Positions 24,966-35,666 of a stretch of DNA of 64,000 nucleotides are shown here, piece by piece. The stretch's first letter is position 1. Each line of letters opens with the position of its first letter. The DNA comes from Alphaproteobacteria bacterium (lineage in GTDB: Bacteria; Pseudomonadota; Alphaproteobacteria; Rhodospirillales; WMHbin7), in assembly GCA_015232335.1 (NCBI GenBank), contig JADFZV010000004.1:78895-142894 (forward strand), read 5' to 3'. Below the pieces are notes generated by a model, which was not told the origin of the DNA, searched no databases, and saw only the letters and a program-made list of their open reading frames with translations. A program made the position numbers and the translations under genes.

Positions 24966-27320
24966 TTGCCTTACCGGCCGATTCAAGTGCTGCAGAATGC
25001 AGGAAGGATGATGGCGGTTTCCGGCCTGCTTGCCGGAATGGCTTGGGCCGGGGCGGCCTTTGCGGCTGAAGAGCCGCCTGCGCCCATGGCCTCGCCCCGT
25101 ATCATGGTTGAAGGCGCTGATAGCGGCAGCATCGTGCGTCAGGTGGTGATGCAGGGTAATCAGCGCATCGAGCCCGAAACCATCCGTTCTTATCTGCTGG
25201 TCCAGGAAGGCGATGCCTTCAATCCCGACCGCATCGACCGCTCCTTGAAGTCGCTGTTCGCCACCGGCCTGTTTGCCGACGTCAACATCAAGCGCGAGGG
25301 ATCGACCCTGATCGTCAAGGTGGTCGAGAATCCCATCATCAACCGCATTCAGCTTGAGGGAAATCGCCGGGTCAAGGACGACACCCTTCTGCCCGAATTG
25401 CAGATGAAACCGAGAACGGTCTATACGCGCACCAAGGTGCAGGCTGACGTCAAGCGCATCCTGGACATTTATCGCCGCCAGGGCCGTTTTGCCGCCACGG
25501 TCGATCCCAAGATCATTCAGCTTGATCAGAACCGGGTCGATCTGGCCTATGAGATCGATGAAGGCAAGCGCACGGGCGTCAAGCGCATCGCTTTCGTCGG
25601 CAACAAGCATTACTCGGACTCGTCGCTGCGCGAAGCCTTGCAGACCAAGGAGGAACGCTGGTGGCGTTTCTTCTCGTCCGACGACAATTACGATCCCGAC
25701 CGCGTTACCTATGACCGCGAACTTCTGCGCCGCTTCTATATGAAGCGCGGCTATGCCGATTTCAGGGTGGTTTCCGCCCAGGCGGAACTGGGGCCGACAC
25801 AAGAGGAATTCTTCATCACCTTCACGGTCGATGAGGGCGAGCGCTATAAGATCGGCAAGGTCGATGTCGATATTTCCCTGCCGCAATTGAAAAAGCCCGA
25901 TGTGCTGAATGTCGTCCAGTTCTCAAAGGGCGACTGGTACAATGCCAACAAGATCGAGGATTCGATTCAGAAGATCACCGATCTGGTCGGCACCAAGGGC
26001 TATGCCTTCGGCGAAGTCCGCCCCAGGATCGAGCGCAACCGCGAGAAGCGCCTGATCGACATCACCTTCGACGTTCAGGAAGGCCCCCGCGTCTTCGTCG
26101 AGAAAATCGATATCACGGGCAATGTGCGTACACTGGACAAGGTGATCCGCCGCGAATTCCGTTTGGTCGAAGGTGATGCCTTCAATTCCGCCAAGCTGCG
26201 CCGGTCGCGCCAGCGTCTGCAGAATTTGGGCTTCTTCGAGAAGGTTGACGTGAACAACGTGCCCTCCGAGGAGACGCCGGACCGCACGGTGATCAAGGTC
26301 GATGTTCAGGAAAAATCGACGGGTGAGTTGTCGTTTGGCGTCGGCTGGTCGACCATGGCGGGCGCTCTGTTCGAGATCGGCGTGCGTGAACGCAATCTTC
26401 TGGGCCGTGGCCAGGATCTGACGGCAAAATTGATGGTCGGCCAGCGCTCGGCCAAGATCGACGTGTCTTTCACCGAACCCTATTTCATGGATCGTGAAGT
26501 GTCGGTCGGTGCTGACGCTTTCCACAAGACGCAGGATCTTCAGCGTTCAAGCTCCTTCGATCAGACCGACACCGGCGGCGCACTTCGCATGGGGTATCAT
26601 CTGACCGAGGATCTGAGCCAGAGCCTGAGATATGGGCTTAAGCAAACCAAGATCGACAATGTCAGCGCTACCGCGTCCCGCTATATTCAAGATCAGAAGG
26701 GAACATCGGTCACCTCGTCGATCTCTCAGACCCTGCTCTATGACAAGCGCGATAGCCGCATTAATCCCACCGATGGCTATTTCGCCCGCTTCAGCAACGA
26801 TCTGGCAGGTCTAGGCGGAACCGAACGCTATCTGCGCACCGATCTTGAAGGCGGCTATTTCTATCCTATCGCCGAGGAATGGACCCTGGTGGCTTCCGGA
26901 CATACCGGCTATATCGCCGGTATTGGCAAGGATGTCCGCATTTCCGATCGCTACTTCATCGGAGGCGATACCGTTCGCGGCTTTGCCCAGGCTGGCATCA
27001 GCCCGCGCGACAAGGCCTCGCAGGATGCCTTGGGTGGCAATTGGATGGCGGCGGGCTCTCTTGAAGTGATCTTCCCCTTGGGCCTGCCCAATGAATATGG
27101 CATTCAGGGCAAGCTGTTTACCGACTTTGGCACGGTGGGGCCGGGCGACAATCAGGATTCAACGGTCGATGATTCGCGTCTCGTTCGCTCGTCCGTCGGT
27201 TTCGGCGTCAATTGGAAATCGCCCATCGGGCCGATGAGCCTTGATTTTGGCTTCCCGATCACCAAGGAAAAATTCGACGAGACCGAAATTTTCCGCTTCT
27301 CCTTTGGTACGAGGTTCTAA
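24966..27320 (+). CDS. bamA: Outer-membrane protein assembly factor BamA
   Basis: BamA is the central subunit of the BAM complex that folds beta-barrel proteins. The protein (784 aa from the TTG at 24966) has a signal peptide ending AGAAFA, five POTRA domains (about 40-430, first VRQVVMQGNQRIEPETI) and the 16-stranded barrel with the conserved VRGF motif (GGDTVRGFAQAGISPRD) and terminal Phe (FRFSFGTRF). The start is uncertain: the TTG has AGAGGGG ahead, while ATGs at 25008/25011 have AGGAAGG too close. Confidence 0.95.
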   Translation: MPYRPIQVLQNAGRMMAVSGLLAGMAWAGAAFAAEEPPAPMASPRIMVEGADSGSIVRQVVMQGNQRIEPETIRSYLLVQEGDAFNPDRIDRSLKSLFATGLFADVNIKREGSTLIVKVVENPIINRIQLEGNRRVKDDTLLPELQMKPRTVYTRTKVQADVKRILDIYRRQGRFAATVDPKIIQLDQNRVDLAYEIDEGKRTGVKRIAFVGNKHYSDSSLREALQTKEERWWRFFSSDDNYDPDRVTYDRELLRRFYMKRGYADFRVVSAQAELGPTQEEFFITFTVDEGERYKIGKVDVDISLPQLKKPDVLNVVQFSKGDWYNANKIEDSIQKITDLVGTKGYAFGEVRPRIERNREKRLIDITFDVQEGPRVFVEKIDITGNVRTLDKVIRREFRLVEGDAFNSAKLRRSRQRLQNLGFFEKVDVNNVPSEETPDRTVIKVDVQEKSTGELSFGVGWSTMAGALFEIGVRERNLLGRGQDLTAKLMVGQRSAKIDVSFTEPYFMDREVSVGADAFHKTQDLQRSSSFDQTDTGGALRMGYHLTEDLSQSLRYGLKQTKIDNVSATASRYIQDQKGTSVTSSISQTLLYDKRDSRINPTDGYFARFSNDLAGLGGTERYLRTDLEGGYFYPIAEEWTLVASGHTGYIAGIGKDVRISDRYFIGGDTVRGFAQAGISPRDKASQDALGGNWMAAGSLEVIFPLGLPNEYGIQGKLFTDFGTVGPGDNQDSTVDDSRLVRSSVGFGVNWKSPIGPMSLDFGFPITKEKFDETEIFRFSFGTRF

Positions 27321-27322
27321 CG

Positions 27323-27952
27323 ATGACTGTTCTGCGTTCCTTCCGGGCGATCGCCCTTGTTCTTTCCTTTGTTCTATCGCTGGCGGCTCAGGCTTGGGCT
27401 GCCGACAAGCTGCCTGCTCCGTCGATCATGGTCGTCGACATCCAGAAGGTCATGAGCGATGCCAAGTCCTCGAAGAAGGTCTTGGAAACCCGCGAGATGT
27501 TCTACAAGAAATATCAGCAGGAGTTTTCCACCGAGGAAACCAAGCTGCGCGAGGAAGACAAGCAGATCAGCGAGCAGCGCACGGTTTTATCTCCCGAAGC
27601 CTATGCCGAGAAGCGCCGGGTCTTCGATACCAAGGCTGCCGAATTCAATCGCAAGGTTCAGCTTCGCCGGATCAGCCTGGACCGCGCTTATGATCTGACC
27701 ATGCGCGATATCGCCGTCCAGCTGTCAAAGGTTATTCGCGAACTGTCCGCCGAAATGGGGGCCAATATCGTTCTGGCGCGCACCCAGGTCGAATATTATG
27801 AGCCCGCCATGGACAAAACGGCACAGGCTCTTGAGCGACTGAACGCCACGGTCAAGGAACTGACCTTCCCTGACCCGGTGAAGATGGCCGATGAAGCGCA
27901 GGCCAAGGCTTCAGATGCGGCCAAGGCTGCCAAGGATACCAAGAAAAAGTAA
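27323..27952 (+). CDS. skp: OmpH/Skp-like periplasmic chaperone
   Basis: This 209-aa protein has a signal peptide (cleavage after AQAWA, about 26) and a long charged coiled-coil region, the tentacles of Skp, which holds unfolded outer-membrane proteins. The start of the mature domain, IMVVDIQKVM, fits the family. It follows bamA by 2 nt and precedes lpxD, the conserved order. The C terminus is Lys/Ala-rich. Confidence 0.9.
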   Translation: MTVLRSFRAIALVLSFVLSLAAQAWAADKLPAPSIMVVDIQKVMSDAKSSKKVLETREMFYKKYQQEFSTEETKLREEDKQISEQRTVLSPEAYAEKRRVFDTKAAEFNRKVQLRRISLDRAYDLTMRDIAVQLSKVIRELSAEMGANIVLARTQVEYYEPAMDKTAQALERLNATVKELTFPDPVKMADEAQAKASDAAKAAKDTKKK

Positions 27953-27970
27953 GCGATAGTTGGGGCTGGC

Positions 27971-29020
27971 ATGGCAGATTCAAGATTCTTCGACCGTGCC
28001 GGCCCCTTTTCACTTGAAGAGCTGGCGCACCTGTCGGGTGCTGGCATCGCTCCTGGTGCCTCGCCAGAAATCAAGCTTGCCGATGTGGCGACGCTTGAGA
28101 CGGCGGGACCCGATGACGTCGTCTTTCTGATCGAGCGCAAGCTGAAGGACGCACTTGCTTCGTCCAAGGCCGGAGCCTGCATTCTATCTCCTCAATTGAG
28201 CGGCTTTGCTCCTTCGGGCATGGCGGTTCTGATCCATCCCGATCCCAAGCGGGCCTTTGCTCTGATCTCTCAGGCCTTTTACCCGCAGGCGGCCCCCAGG
28301 CCGGGCATCGCCGTTTCGGCTGTGGTTGACCCAACGGCGCGTATCGGTGCCGGATCATGTATCGAAGCTGGCGTTGTTATTGGCCCCCATGCCGTTTTGG
28401 GCGCGCGCGTTCATGTCGGCGCCAATGCTGTTCTTGGTCGCGGCGTCACGGTCGGCGACGACAGTCGCATCGGCCCCCTGGTGTCGCTGCAATGCTGCGA
28501 TATCGGCAAGCGCGTTCTGCTTCATCCCGGTGTCGCCATCGGCCAGGATGGTTATGGCTTTGCGGCTTCGCGCGACGGCCATCATGTTAAGCTGCCGCAA
28601 TTGGGGCGCGTTCTTATTTCTGACGATGTCGAGGTTGGCGCCAACACCACCATCGATCGAGGCGCTTCGGGCGATACGGTGATCGGCCCCCATACCAAGA
28701 TCGACAATCTGGTTCAGATCGGCCACAACGTGCGCACCGGCCTTGGCTGCGGCATCACGGCGCAGGTGGGCATTTCGGGCAGCACCACCATCGGCGATCT
28801 GTCGCTTTTGTACGGCCAGGTGGGGGTGGCGGATCATAGCCGCATCGGTTCCGGCGTTACTATTCTGGCCAGAAGCGGCGTGCAGGGCTTTGTTCCCGAT
28901 GGGGCCACCTATATGGGCTATCCTGCGGTCGAGATGCGCGAATATCTGCGCCTGCACAAATTTCTTTTGCGTGAATCGCGCCGTTCAGCGGCCAATAAAA
29001 AAAGCTCTGACGGCGAATAG
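27971..29020 (+). CDS. lpxD: UDP-3-O-acyl-glucosamine N-acyltransferase
   Basis: LpxD adds the second acyl chain in lipid A synthesis. The 349-aa protein has an N-terminal uridine-binding domain and a left-handed beta helix of hexapeptide repeats (from about 115, e.g. [20 protein letters not shown]). The catalytic His region is HLGRVL-like ([13 protein letters not shown]), and [14 protein letters not shown] carries the conserved His. The ATG at 27971 lies 18 nt after skp. Confidence 0.95.
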   Translation: MADSRFFDRAGPFSLEELAHLSGAGIAPGASPEIKLADVATLETAGPDDVVFLIERKLKDALASSKAGACILSPQLSGFAPSGMAVLIHPDPKRAFALISQAFYPQAAPRPGIAVSAVVDPTARIGAGSCIEAGVVIGPHAVLGARVHVGANAVLGRGVTVGDDSRIGPLVSLQCCDIGKRVLLHPGVAIGQDGYGFAASRDGHHVKLPQLGRVLISDDVEVGANTTIDRGASGDTVIGPHTKIDNLVQIGHNVRTGLGCGITAQVGISGSTTIGDLSLLYGQVGVADHSRIGSGVTILARSGVQGFVPDGATYMGYPAVEMREYLRLHKFLLRESRRSAANKKSSDGE

Positions 29021-29045
29021 ACTGACAATTCAAGGAGGCTTTGGG

Positions 29046-29507
29046 ATGACCGAGACGGCGACAGAGGGACGCGTGATTGACATCAACCGCATCGTTCAGA
29101 TGATTCCGCACCGTTATCCGTTTCTTCTGGTGGATCGGGTGATCGATTTGATTCCCGACAAGAGTGCGACTGGAATCAAGAATGTGACGGTGAACGAGCC
29201 CTTTTTTCCCGGCCATTTTCCTTCGCGACCGATCATGCCGGGTGTGCTGATCATCGAAAGCATGGCGCAGACGGCGGCCGTGCTGGTGGTCGAGACGCTG
29301 GGCCCCAATTCTGAAGGCAAGCTGGTCTATTTCATGTCGGTCGAAGAGGCGCGTTTTAGAAAGCCTGTTGGACCCGGAGATCAGTTGAAGATTCATGTGA
29401 CCAAGGAACGTTCCAGGGGCAATGTCTGGAAGTTTCGCGCCGAAGCCAAAGTCGATGGTCAGTTGATGGCGGAAGCCACCTACACCGCCATGATCGTGGA
29501 TAATTGA
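29046..29507 (+). CDS. fabZ: 3-hydroxyacyl-ACP dehydratase FabZ
   Basis: FabZ dehydrates beta-hydroxyacyl-ACP in fatty acid synthesis and shares substrate with LpxA. The 153-aa hot-dog-fold protein has [32 protein letters not shown] with the active-site His, and the catalytic Glu in [10 protein letters not shown] chose the ATG at 29046 (ribosome site AAGGAGG). A longer in-frame start would lie inside lpxD. Confidence 0.97.
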   Translation: MTETATEGRVIDINRIVQMIPHRYPFLLVDRVIDLIPDKSATGIKNVTVNEPFFPGHFPSRPIMPGVLIIESMAQTAAVLVVETLGPNSEGKLVYFMSVEEARFRKPVGPGDQLKIHVTKERSRGNVWKFRAEAKVDGQLMAEATYTAMIVDN

Positions 29508-29510
29508 GCA

Positions 29511-30329
29511 ATGGCTGACATTCACGCAACTGCCGTCGTCGATTCCAAGGCGAAGCTGGCGGCTACGGTCAAGATCGGCCCCTTCTGTTTGGTTGGCCCC
29601 GATGTCGAGCTTTCCGATGATGTTGAGCTGGTTGCTCATGTCGTCGTGGGCGGGCGCACCAAGATCGGCGCCAAGACGCGCATTTTCCCCTTCGCTTCGA
29701 TCGGCCTTCAGCCGCAGGATCTGAAATACAAGGGCGAGCCCAGCGAGCTGATCGTGGGGGCCAACAATCAGATACGCGAACATGTGACCATGAATCCCGG
29801 CACCGAGGGCGGCGGCATGATCACCCGCGTCGGCGACGATTGCCTGTTCATGATGAGCTCGCATGTCGCTCACGACTGCGTTGTCGGCAATAGTGTGATT
29901 CTTGCCAACAACGCGACCCTGGCCGGACATGTCCATGTCGGCGATTTCTCGGTGCTGGGCGGTCTTTGCGCCGTGCATCAATTCGTTCGCATCGGTCGTC
30001 ACGCCATGATCGGCGGCATGAGCGGGGTCGAGAACGACATCATTCCCTATGGCGCCGTCATGGGCAATCGGGCCTATCTCTCGGGCCTTAATCTTATCGG
30101 CATGAAGCGTCGGGGAATTTCCAGGGACGATATCCACGCGCTGCGCAATGCCTATCGCGTTCTTTTCAGCCAGGAAGGCACCATGGCCGAGCGCTTGGCC
30201 GACGTGGCGGAACTGTTCAATGATGTGGCCTGCGTCATGGAGATCGTCGATTTCATCCGCGCCGATTCCTCGCGCGCCGTCTGCCAGCCGAATTGGGAGA
30301 ATGTCCCAGGCACACTGACGGCCACCTGA
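29511..30329 (+). CDS. lpxA: UDP-N-acetylglucosamine O-acyltransferase
   Basis: LpxA catalyses the first step of lipid A synthesis. The 272-aa protein is built of hexapeptide repeats (IHATAVVDSKAKLAATVKIG onward) with the catalytic His in MSSHVAHDCVVGN, and KYKGEPSELIVG and HQFVRIGRHAMIGGMSGV, all standard. A C-terminal helical domain follows. It starts 3 nt after fabZ. Confidence 0.97.
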   Translation: MADIHATAVVDSKAKLAATVKIGPFCLVGPDVELSDDVELVAHVVVGGRTKIGAKTRIFPFASIGLQPQDLKYKGEPSELIVGANNQIREHVTMNPGTEGGGMITRVGDDCLFMMSSHVAHDCVVGNSVILANNATLAGHVHVGDFSVLGGLCAVHQFVRIGRHAMIGGMSGVENDIIPYGAVMGNRAYLSGLNLIGMKRRGISRDDIHALRNAYRVLFSQEGTMAERLADVAELFNDVACVMEIVDFIRADSSRAVCQPNWENVPGTLTAT

Positions 30330-30330
30330 C

Positions 30331-31152
30331 ATGTTGCCCAAGCTCGGCATCGTAGCAGGGTCCGGCAGATTGCCGGTTCTTGTGGCGTCGGCAGCACGGG
30401 CACAAGGACGCGAAGTTTTTCTGCTGGCTATCGAGGGCCATGCCGATCCTGCCTTCGTCGCCACGTCGCATTTGCCCCATGTCTGGGTTCGTCTGGGAGC
30501 AGCCGGGCAGGGCTTCGAGGCTTTGCGCGCTGCCGGTGTTGTCGATGTCGTGATGGCGGGTGCGGTGCGCCGCCCCAGCTTAAAGGAACTGGCCCCCGAT
30601 CTGCGCGCTGCAAAATTCTTCGCCCGCGTAGGTTTCGCCGCCTTGGGCGATGATGGCTTGCTTTCTGGCGTGATCAAGGAATTCGAATCCGAAGGTTTCA
30701 AGGTGCTGGGAGCCGACGACATTCTGGAAAGCCTGCTGGCAAGGCAGGGCGCCTACGGCGTCCATCGCCCCGACGAACAGGCGGAGGCCGACATCAGACA
30801 CGGCGTCAAGGTCGCCAAGGCGCTGGGTGCCGTTGATGTCGGGCAGGCAGTGGTCGTTCAGCAAGGATTGGTCCTGGGTGTCGAGGCCATCGAGGGCACC
30901 GAGGCTTTGCTGGCCCGCGTGGGCGAGTTGAAGCGCGACGGGCTTGGAGGCGTGCTGGTCAAGACGGTAAAGCCAGGACAGGAAAAACGGATCGACCTGC
31001 CCGCAATCGGCCCCGACACGGTTTCCCAAGCCGCCCGTGCAGGGATTCGGGGCATTGCCGTCGAGACCAAAGCTGCGCTTGTTCTGGACGAGACCGTCTT
31101 GATTGAAACTGCGGACCGGCTGGGCCTGTTTGTTTTCGGCGTTGCGCCATGA
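30331..31152 (+). CDS. lpxI: UDP-2,3-diacylglucosamine pyrophosphatase LpxI
   Basis: LpxI hydrolyses UDP-2,3-diacylglucosamine to lipid X; alphaproteobacteria use it in place of LpxH. The 273-aa protein has the family motifs: KLGIVAGSGRLPVLVA at the N terminus, then AVRRPSLKELAPD, LGDDGLLSGVIKEFES and the C-terminal AARAGIRGIAVETKAALVLD. It starts 1 nt after lpxA and overlaps lpxB by ATGA. Confidence 0.93.
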   Translation: MLPKLGIVAGSGRLPVLVASAARAQGREVFLLAIEGHADPAFVATSHLPHVWVRLGAAGQGFEALRAAGVVDVVMAGAVRRPSLKELAPDLRAAKFFARVGFAALGDDGLLSGVIKEFESEGFKVLGADDILESLLARQGAYGVHRPDEQAEADIRHGVKVAKALGAVDVGQAVVVQQGLVLGVEAIEGTEALLARVGELKRDGLGGVLVKTVKPGQEKRIDLPAIGPDTVSQAARAGIRGIAVETKAALVLDETVLIETADRLGLFVFGVAP

Positions 31153-32297
31153 GACTGTTTGTGGTCGCAGGCGAGCCTTCGGGCGATTTCCTGGCGGCGC
31201 GCCTGATGACGGCCTTGAGGCAACAGTTGGGCGGCGGTGTCGAATTTTCCGGCGTCGGCGGCGAGAACATGGCGGCGCAGGGCTTGGAAAGCCTGTTTCC
31301 GATTGCCGACCTGGCTGTGATGGGGTTGGTCGAGGTGCTGCCCCGTCTGCCCCTGATTCTAAAGCGCCTCGATCAGACTATGGCCGCCATCGAACGCTTC
31401 CAGCCCCACGGCGTCATCACCATCGATTCCTGGGGCTTTACCGGAAGGGTTGCCCGAGCCCTGAAACAGAAGGGCTCGACCATTCCCCGCATTCATTACG
31501 TCGCCCCCATGGTTTGGGCCTGGAAAGAGGGGCGCGCCAAGGCGGTGGCCGAACGCGTCGACCGCCTGCTCACCTTGTTTTCGCACGAGCTTCCTTATTT
31601 CCAGCGCTATGGGCTCGATACGGTCTGTGTTGGGCATCCGGTCATCGAAAGCGGGGCTGATCTGGGCAATGCCGATGCGTTCAGGCAGCGTCATGGCTTT
31701 GCCGACAATGTGCCTTTGCTGGCCGTGCTGCCCGGAAGCCGATCCGGCGAGATCAAGCGCCTGCTGCCTGTGTTCGAACAGGCTGTTCGGCGCATCAGGA
31801 ATGTCTATCCGGATTTGGTGGTGCTGGTGCCGACGGTGGATACGGTGGCGGATGCGGTGTCTGCCGCCGTTGCCAGATGGGATGTTCCATCCTTGGTCCT
31901 GCGCGGCCCAGAGGAAAAATACGATGCCTTCGCGGCCAGCCGGGCCGCTCTGGCGGCGTCCGGTACGGTGGCGCTGGAACTGGCCTTGGCGGGCCTGCCC
32001 CATGTCGTTGCCTATAAGCTCAATCCCATTACCATCATGGCCGCACGGCGCCTGTTCAAGGTGCCCTACATCAATCTGTCCAATCTGCTTTTGGAAAAGC
32101 GGGCCGTGCCTGAATTGATTCAGGAAGACTGCACGCCCGAACGTTTGTCAGCCGAGGTGCTTGCTCTGATGGAAGAGGGGCGTGCTCGAAGCCACATGAA
32201 GATGGATTTGGAAGAGGCGATGCTGCGCCTGGGGCTGGGCGGCGAATCGCCCAGTGCTCGAGCCGCCAAAGCCGTGTTGGAGGTTGTTCGCTCATGA
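31149..32297 (+). CDS. lpxB: Lipid-A-disaccharide synthase
   Basis: LpxB joins UDP-diacylglucosamine and lipid X to form the lipid A disaccharide. The 382-aa GT19 protein begins with VVAGEPSGDFLAARLM, then has VAPMVWAWKEGRAK, LLAVLPGSRSGEIKRLLPVF and the donor-binding ASGTVALELALAGLPHVVAYK. It ends the lipid A cluster and overlaps the glyoxalase gene by ATGA. Confidence 0.97.
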   Translation: MRLFVVAGEPSGDFLAARLMTALRQQLGGGVEFSGVGGENMAAQGLESLFPIADLAVMGLVEVLPRLPLILKRLDQTMAAIERFQPHGVITIDSWGFTGRVARALKQKGSTIPRIHYVAPMVWAWKEGRAKAVAERVDRLLTLFSHELPYFQRYGLDTVCVGHPVIESGADLGNADAFRQRHGFADNVPLLAVLPGSRSGEIKRLLPVFEQAVRRIRNVYPDLVVLVPTVDTVADAVSAAVARWDVPSLVLRGPEEKYDAFAASRAALAASGTVALELALAGLPHVVAYKLNPITIMAARRLFKVPYINLSNLLLEKRAVPELIQEDCTPERLSAEVLALMEEGRARSHMKMDLEEAMLRLGLGGESPSARAAKAVLEVVRS

Positions 32298-32689
32298 GCC
32301 AGTTTCGTTTTCTGCACACCATGATCCGCGTTTTCGATCTGAAGAAATCCTTGGATTTCTATACGCGCCTTCTGGGCATGACGTTGTTGCGCCAGTCCGA
32401 CTATCCCGAGGGGCGCTTCACCCTGGCATTCGTGGGTTATGGGTCGGAAGAGCAGAGCACGGTGTTGGAGCTTACCCATAATTGGGATCAGGCGGAGCCT
32501 TATCTGATCGGCACGGGGTTCGGACATCTGGCATTGGGTGTTTCGGATATCTACGCCACCTGCGAAGCCCTGGCGGGTGAGGGCGTCAAGATCACGCGCC
32601 CGCCCGGGCCGATGAAACACGGCAGCACCGTCATCGCCTTCATCGAAGATCCCGATGGTTATAAGATCGAACTGATTGAACGCGGTTAG
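32294..32689 (+). CDS. gloA: Lactoylglutathione lyase (glyoxalase I)
   Basis: GloA converts the methylglyoxal-glutathione adduct to S-lactoylglutathione. The 131-aa protein has the family signature: HTMIRVFDLKKSLDFYTRLLG with the first metal His, ELTHNWD, GFGHLALGVSDIYATCEAL with the second His, and the terminal FIEDPDGYKIELIE containing the metal Glu. It is translationally coupled to lpxB, an unusual partner but common in related genomes. Confidence 0.93.
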   Translation: MSQFRFLHTMIRVFDLKKSLDFYTRLLGMTLLRQSDYPEGRFTLAFVGYGSEEQSTVLELTHNWDQAEPYLIGTGFGHLALGVSDIYATCEALAGEGVKITRPPGPMKHGSTVIAFIEDPDGYKIELIERG

Positions 32690-32880
32690 AATTTCCCGCC
32701 ATTCGCCCAGAAAGCGCCCAGGGCCAGAAGGGCCAGCAGAGAAATCGCTGCAATCCGTTTCAGCAACAATCCCGAGCCTGCTCGATTGTCGTTGGCGGGC
32801 CTTAGGAAGATGCCACGGAACGGCGGGGGACGATGCGTCCCCCGCCGGTTCTTCTGGCCGTGACGGGACTTTTCCCCCAC
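32686..32880 (-). CDS. Possible small membrane protein (64 aa)
   Basis: This short frame between the convergent gloA and gltA genes encodes a basic N-terminal half with the segment RPANDNRAG and one C-terminal hydrophobic helix (about 41-59, ISLLALLALGAFW). I do not recognise a family. The start is doubtful: the first candidate (GTG at 32880) lies just before a strong hairpin, and there is no in-frame ATG further in. The stop overlaps the end of gloA by 4 nt. It may not be translated. Confidence 0.3.
   Translation of the reverse strand: MGEKSRHGQKNRRGTHRPPPFRGIFLRPANDNRAGSGLLLKRIAAISLLALLALGAFWANGGKF
32821..32847 (-). terminator. GC-rich hairpin downstream of gltA
   Basis: A perfect 12-bp stem, CGGCGGGGGACG / CGTCCCCCGCCG with an ATG loop, sits 43 nt after the gltA stop. 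There is no T-tract on the minus strand, so it may protect the mRNA 3' end rather than terminate by itself. Confidence 0.45.
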
Positions 32881-32889
32881 GTCCAGCTC

Positions 32890-34197
32890 TTACGGACGCT
32901 TGTTGAGCGGCACGAAATCACGCTTGGGGGCGCCCATGTAAAGCTGGCGCGGACGCCCGATCTTCTGATCCGTGTCCTCGATCATCTCGTTCCACTGCGC
33001 CACCCAGCCTACGGTGCGGGCCAGGGCGAACAGGCTGGTGAACATGCTGGTGGGAATGCCCATGGCGCGGAAGATGATGCCCGAATAGAAATCGACATTG
33101 GGATAGAGCTTCTTCTCGATGAAATATTCGTCGGAAAGGGCGATGCGCTCCAGCTCCATGGCCAGCTTCAACAAGGGATCGTCATGCATGTCCAACTCGT
33201 CCAGCACTTCCTTGCAGGTGCGCTGCATGATCTTGGCCCGGGGATCGTAATTCTTGTAGACCCGGTGCCCGAATCCCATCAGGCGGAAATTGTCGTCCTT
33301 GTCCTTGGCGCGCTTGATGTATTCGGGAATGTGATCGATCGAGCCGATTTCCTGCAGCATGGCCAGAACGGCTTCGTTGGCGCCGCCATGGGCAGGCCCC
33401 CACAGCGAGGCGATACCGGCGGCGATGCAGGCAAAGGGATTGGCGCCCGACGATCCGGCCAGACGCACGGTCGAGGTCGAGGCGTTCTGCTCGTGATCGG
33501 CATGCAAGATCAGAATGCGGTCCATCGCCTTGGCCAAAATCGGGCTGACCTTGTATTCCTCGCAAGGGGTGGCGAACATCATATGCAGGAAATTCTCGCT
33601 ATAGCCCATCGAGTTCTTGGGATACATGAAGGGCTGGCCCAGCGCGTATTTATAGGCCCAGGCGATGATGGTCGGCATCTTGGCGATCAGGCGGTGCTGC
33701 GCGATCATGCGGTCCTTGGGCAGATGAATGTCGATGCTGTCGTGGTAGAAGGCGGCCATCGATCCCACCACGGCGCACAGAACCGCCATGGGGTGTGAAT
33801 CGCGCCTGAAACCGCGATAGAAGAAGTTGATCTGCTCATGCACCATCGAATGATAGGTGATGGCCTTGATGAAGTCGGTCTTCTCCTTGACGTTGGGAAG
33901 CTCGCCCTTCAACAGCAGATAGGCTACTTCCATGAAGTCGGAATGTTCGGCCAACTGGTCGATGGGATAGCCGCGATGCAAAAGCACACCCTCGTCGCCA
34001 TCGATATAGGTGATGGTCGATTTGCAGCTTCCGGTCGAGGTGAAGCCGGGATCGTAGGTGAAGAGGTCCATCTGGCTGTAAAGCGAACGGATGTCCATCA
34101 CCTTGGGACCGATCGTTCCCGAGTGAAGGGGGAAGTCGACCTGTTTTCCGGTCGAGTTATTGGTGACTGTGACGGTCTCTTTGGTGCTGGCGCTCAT
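32890..34197 (-). CDS. gltA: Citrate synthase
   Basis: Citrate synthase condenses oxaloacetate and acetyl-CoA at the entry of the TCA cycle. The 435-aa protein is the type II bacterial form: [40 protein letters not shown] with a catalytic His, and [19 protein letters not shown] with the second His; the catalytic Asp lies in [15 protein letters not shown]. It lies 41 nt downstream of gltX and is probably cotranscribed with it. Confidence 0.97.
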   Translation of the reverse strand: MSASTKETVTVTNNSTGKQVDFPLHSGTIGPKVMDIRSLYSQMDLFTYDPGFTSTGSCKSTITYIDGDEGVLLHRGYPIDQLAEHSDFMEVAYLLLKGELPNVKEKTDFIKAITYHSMVHEQINFFYRGFRRDSHPMAVLCAVVGSMAAFYHDSIDIHLPKDRMIAQHRLIAKMPTIIAWAYKYALGQPFMYPKNSMGYSENFLHMMFATPCEEYKVSPILAKAMDRILILHADHEQNASTSTVRLAGSSGANPFACIAAGIASLWGPAHGGANEAVLAMLQEIGSIDHIPEYIKRAKDKDDNFRLMGFGHRVYKNYDPRAKIMQRTCKEVLDELDMHDDPLLKLAMELERIALSDEYFIEKKLYPNVDFYSGIIFRAMGIPTSMFTSLFALARTVGWVAQWNEMIEDTDQKIGRPRQLYMGAPKRDFVPLNKRP

Positions 34198-34238
34198 CTT
34201 TTTTTATCCATCTTCCAGAGGTGGCAGTTGGTAGTGGT

Positions 34239-35666
34239 TCAGGTCGACGTGCGTATTTCCTTCAAGGCTGAGACGAAACGGTTTTGGCATTCCATGGAGC
34301 CCAGGATTTCCATCACCTCGAAGATCGGAGGTGACGTGGTCGATCCGGTCAGGGCGGCGCGCAGGGGCTGGGCGATGTCGCCTAGCTTCAGCCCCGTTTC
34401 TTCCGAATAGATGCGGGCCAGATTTTCCACTCCATGGCGCTCGAAGGCGGTCAATTCGTAGGCGCGTTCCAAAAAGGCGTCGAGTGCTAGGGCCTTCTCG
34501 GCTTCCGCAAGCGGTTGAAGGGCCTTCAGCGCTTTGGCGTCGAAGGCGGGACGCAAGGCGTAAAAGCGAGCGCTTTCGGCCAGATCGCAAAGCGACTTGG
34601 CGCGCTCTTTCAATCCCGCCATGCCCGAGGCAAGGCGCCCCCGATCCTGGGCCGAGAGGGCTTGGCCCAAACTTTTTTCGATCAGAGGGGAGGCGAGGTC
34701 GACGAGACGCTCGTCTGTAGCGTCGCGCAGATAATGCCCGTTCAGGCTGGTCAGCTTGGTCATGTCGAAGCGGGCGGGCGAGCGGCCCACATTTTCCAGA
34801 TTGAACCAGGCGATGGCCTGCTCGGTGGAAATGATCTCGTCGTCGCCATGGCTCCAGCCCAGACGCAGCAGGTAATTACGCATGGCTTCGGGCAGGAAAC
34901 CCATGTCGCGGTAAGCCTCGACGCCCAGGGCGCCGTGGCGCTTGGACAATTTGGCGCCGTCGGGTCCGTGAATCAGCGGGATATGGCCGAAGGCGGGCGG
35001 TGCCCAGCCCATGGCCTTGTAGATTTGATATTGGCGGAAGGTGTTGGTGAGGTGATCGTCGCCCCGGATGACGTGCGTGACCTCCATGTCGTGATCGTCC
35101 ACCACCACCGACAGCATATAGGTCGGCGTGCCATCGGCGCGCAGCAGCACCATGTCGTCCAACTGGCCGTTGGCAACCCGCACTTCGCCCTGCACCAGAT
35201 CGGGCACCAGGGTTTCACCCTCGCGGGGCGCCTTGATGCGAATGACCGGCGGAACCCCCTCTGGGGCATCAGAGGGATCGCGGTCGCGCCAGCGCCCGTC
35301 ATAGCCCATGGGGCGGCCCTCAGCCTTGGCCTTCTCGCGCATCTCGGCCAGTTCTTCCTGCGAGCAATAACAGCGATAGGCCTTGCCCTCGGCCAGAAGC
35401 TTGAGAGCCACTTCGGCATGGCGCGCTGCTCTCGAGAACTGCATGACGGGGTCGCCGTCCCAATCCAGCCCCAGCCACCTTAAGCCCTCGAAGATCTTGC
35501 TGACGGCATCCTCGGTCGAGCGGGCGCGGTCGGTATCCTCGATGCGCAGCCGAAAGACGCCGCCGTGATGGCGCGCGAACAGCCAGGAGAACAGTGCCGT
35601 GCGGGCCCCGCCGATATGCAGATAGCCGGTGGGCGAGGGGGCAAAACGGGTAACGACCTTGCTCAT
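34239..35666 (-). CDS. gltX: Glutamate-tRNA ligase
   Basis: This class I synthetase charges tRNA-Glu, and in many alphaproteobacteria also tRNA-Gln. The 475-aa protein has the HIGH-type motif ([20 protein letters not shown]), the zinc-knuckle region ([10 protein letters not shown]) and the KMSKS-type motif ([15 protein letters not shown], about 240-254), followed by the helical anticodon-binding half. It is divergent from comEC. Confidence 0.97.
   Translation of the reverse strand: MSKVVTRFAPSPTGYLHIGGARTALFSWLFARHHGGVFRLRIEDTDRARSTEDAVSKIFEGLRWLGLDWDGDPVMQFSRAARHAEVALKLLAEGKAYRCYCSQEELAEMREKAKAEGRPMGYDGRWRDRDPSDAPEGVPPVIRIKAPREGETLVPDLVQGEVRVANGQLDDMVLLRADGTPTYMLSVVVDDHDMEVTHVIRGDDHLTNTFRQYQIYKAMGWAPPAFGHIPLIHGPDGAKLSKRHGALGVEAYRDMGFLPEAMRNYLLRLGWSHGDDEIISTEQAIAWFNLENVGRSPARFDMTKLTSLNGHYLRDATDERLVDLASPLIEKSLGQALSAQDRGRLASGMAGLKERAKSLCDLAESARFYALRPAFDAKALKALQPLAEAEKALALDAFLERAYELTAFERHGVENLARIYSEETGLKLGDIAQPLRAALTGSTTSPPIFEVMEILGSMECQNRFVSALKEIRTST

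Noticed and set aside
28860..30722. 620-codon open frame antisense to lpxD-fabZ-lpxA-lpxI
   Set aside because: It covers four conserved genes on the other strand and shows no recognisable domain.
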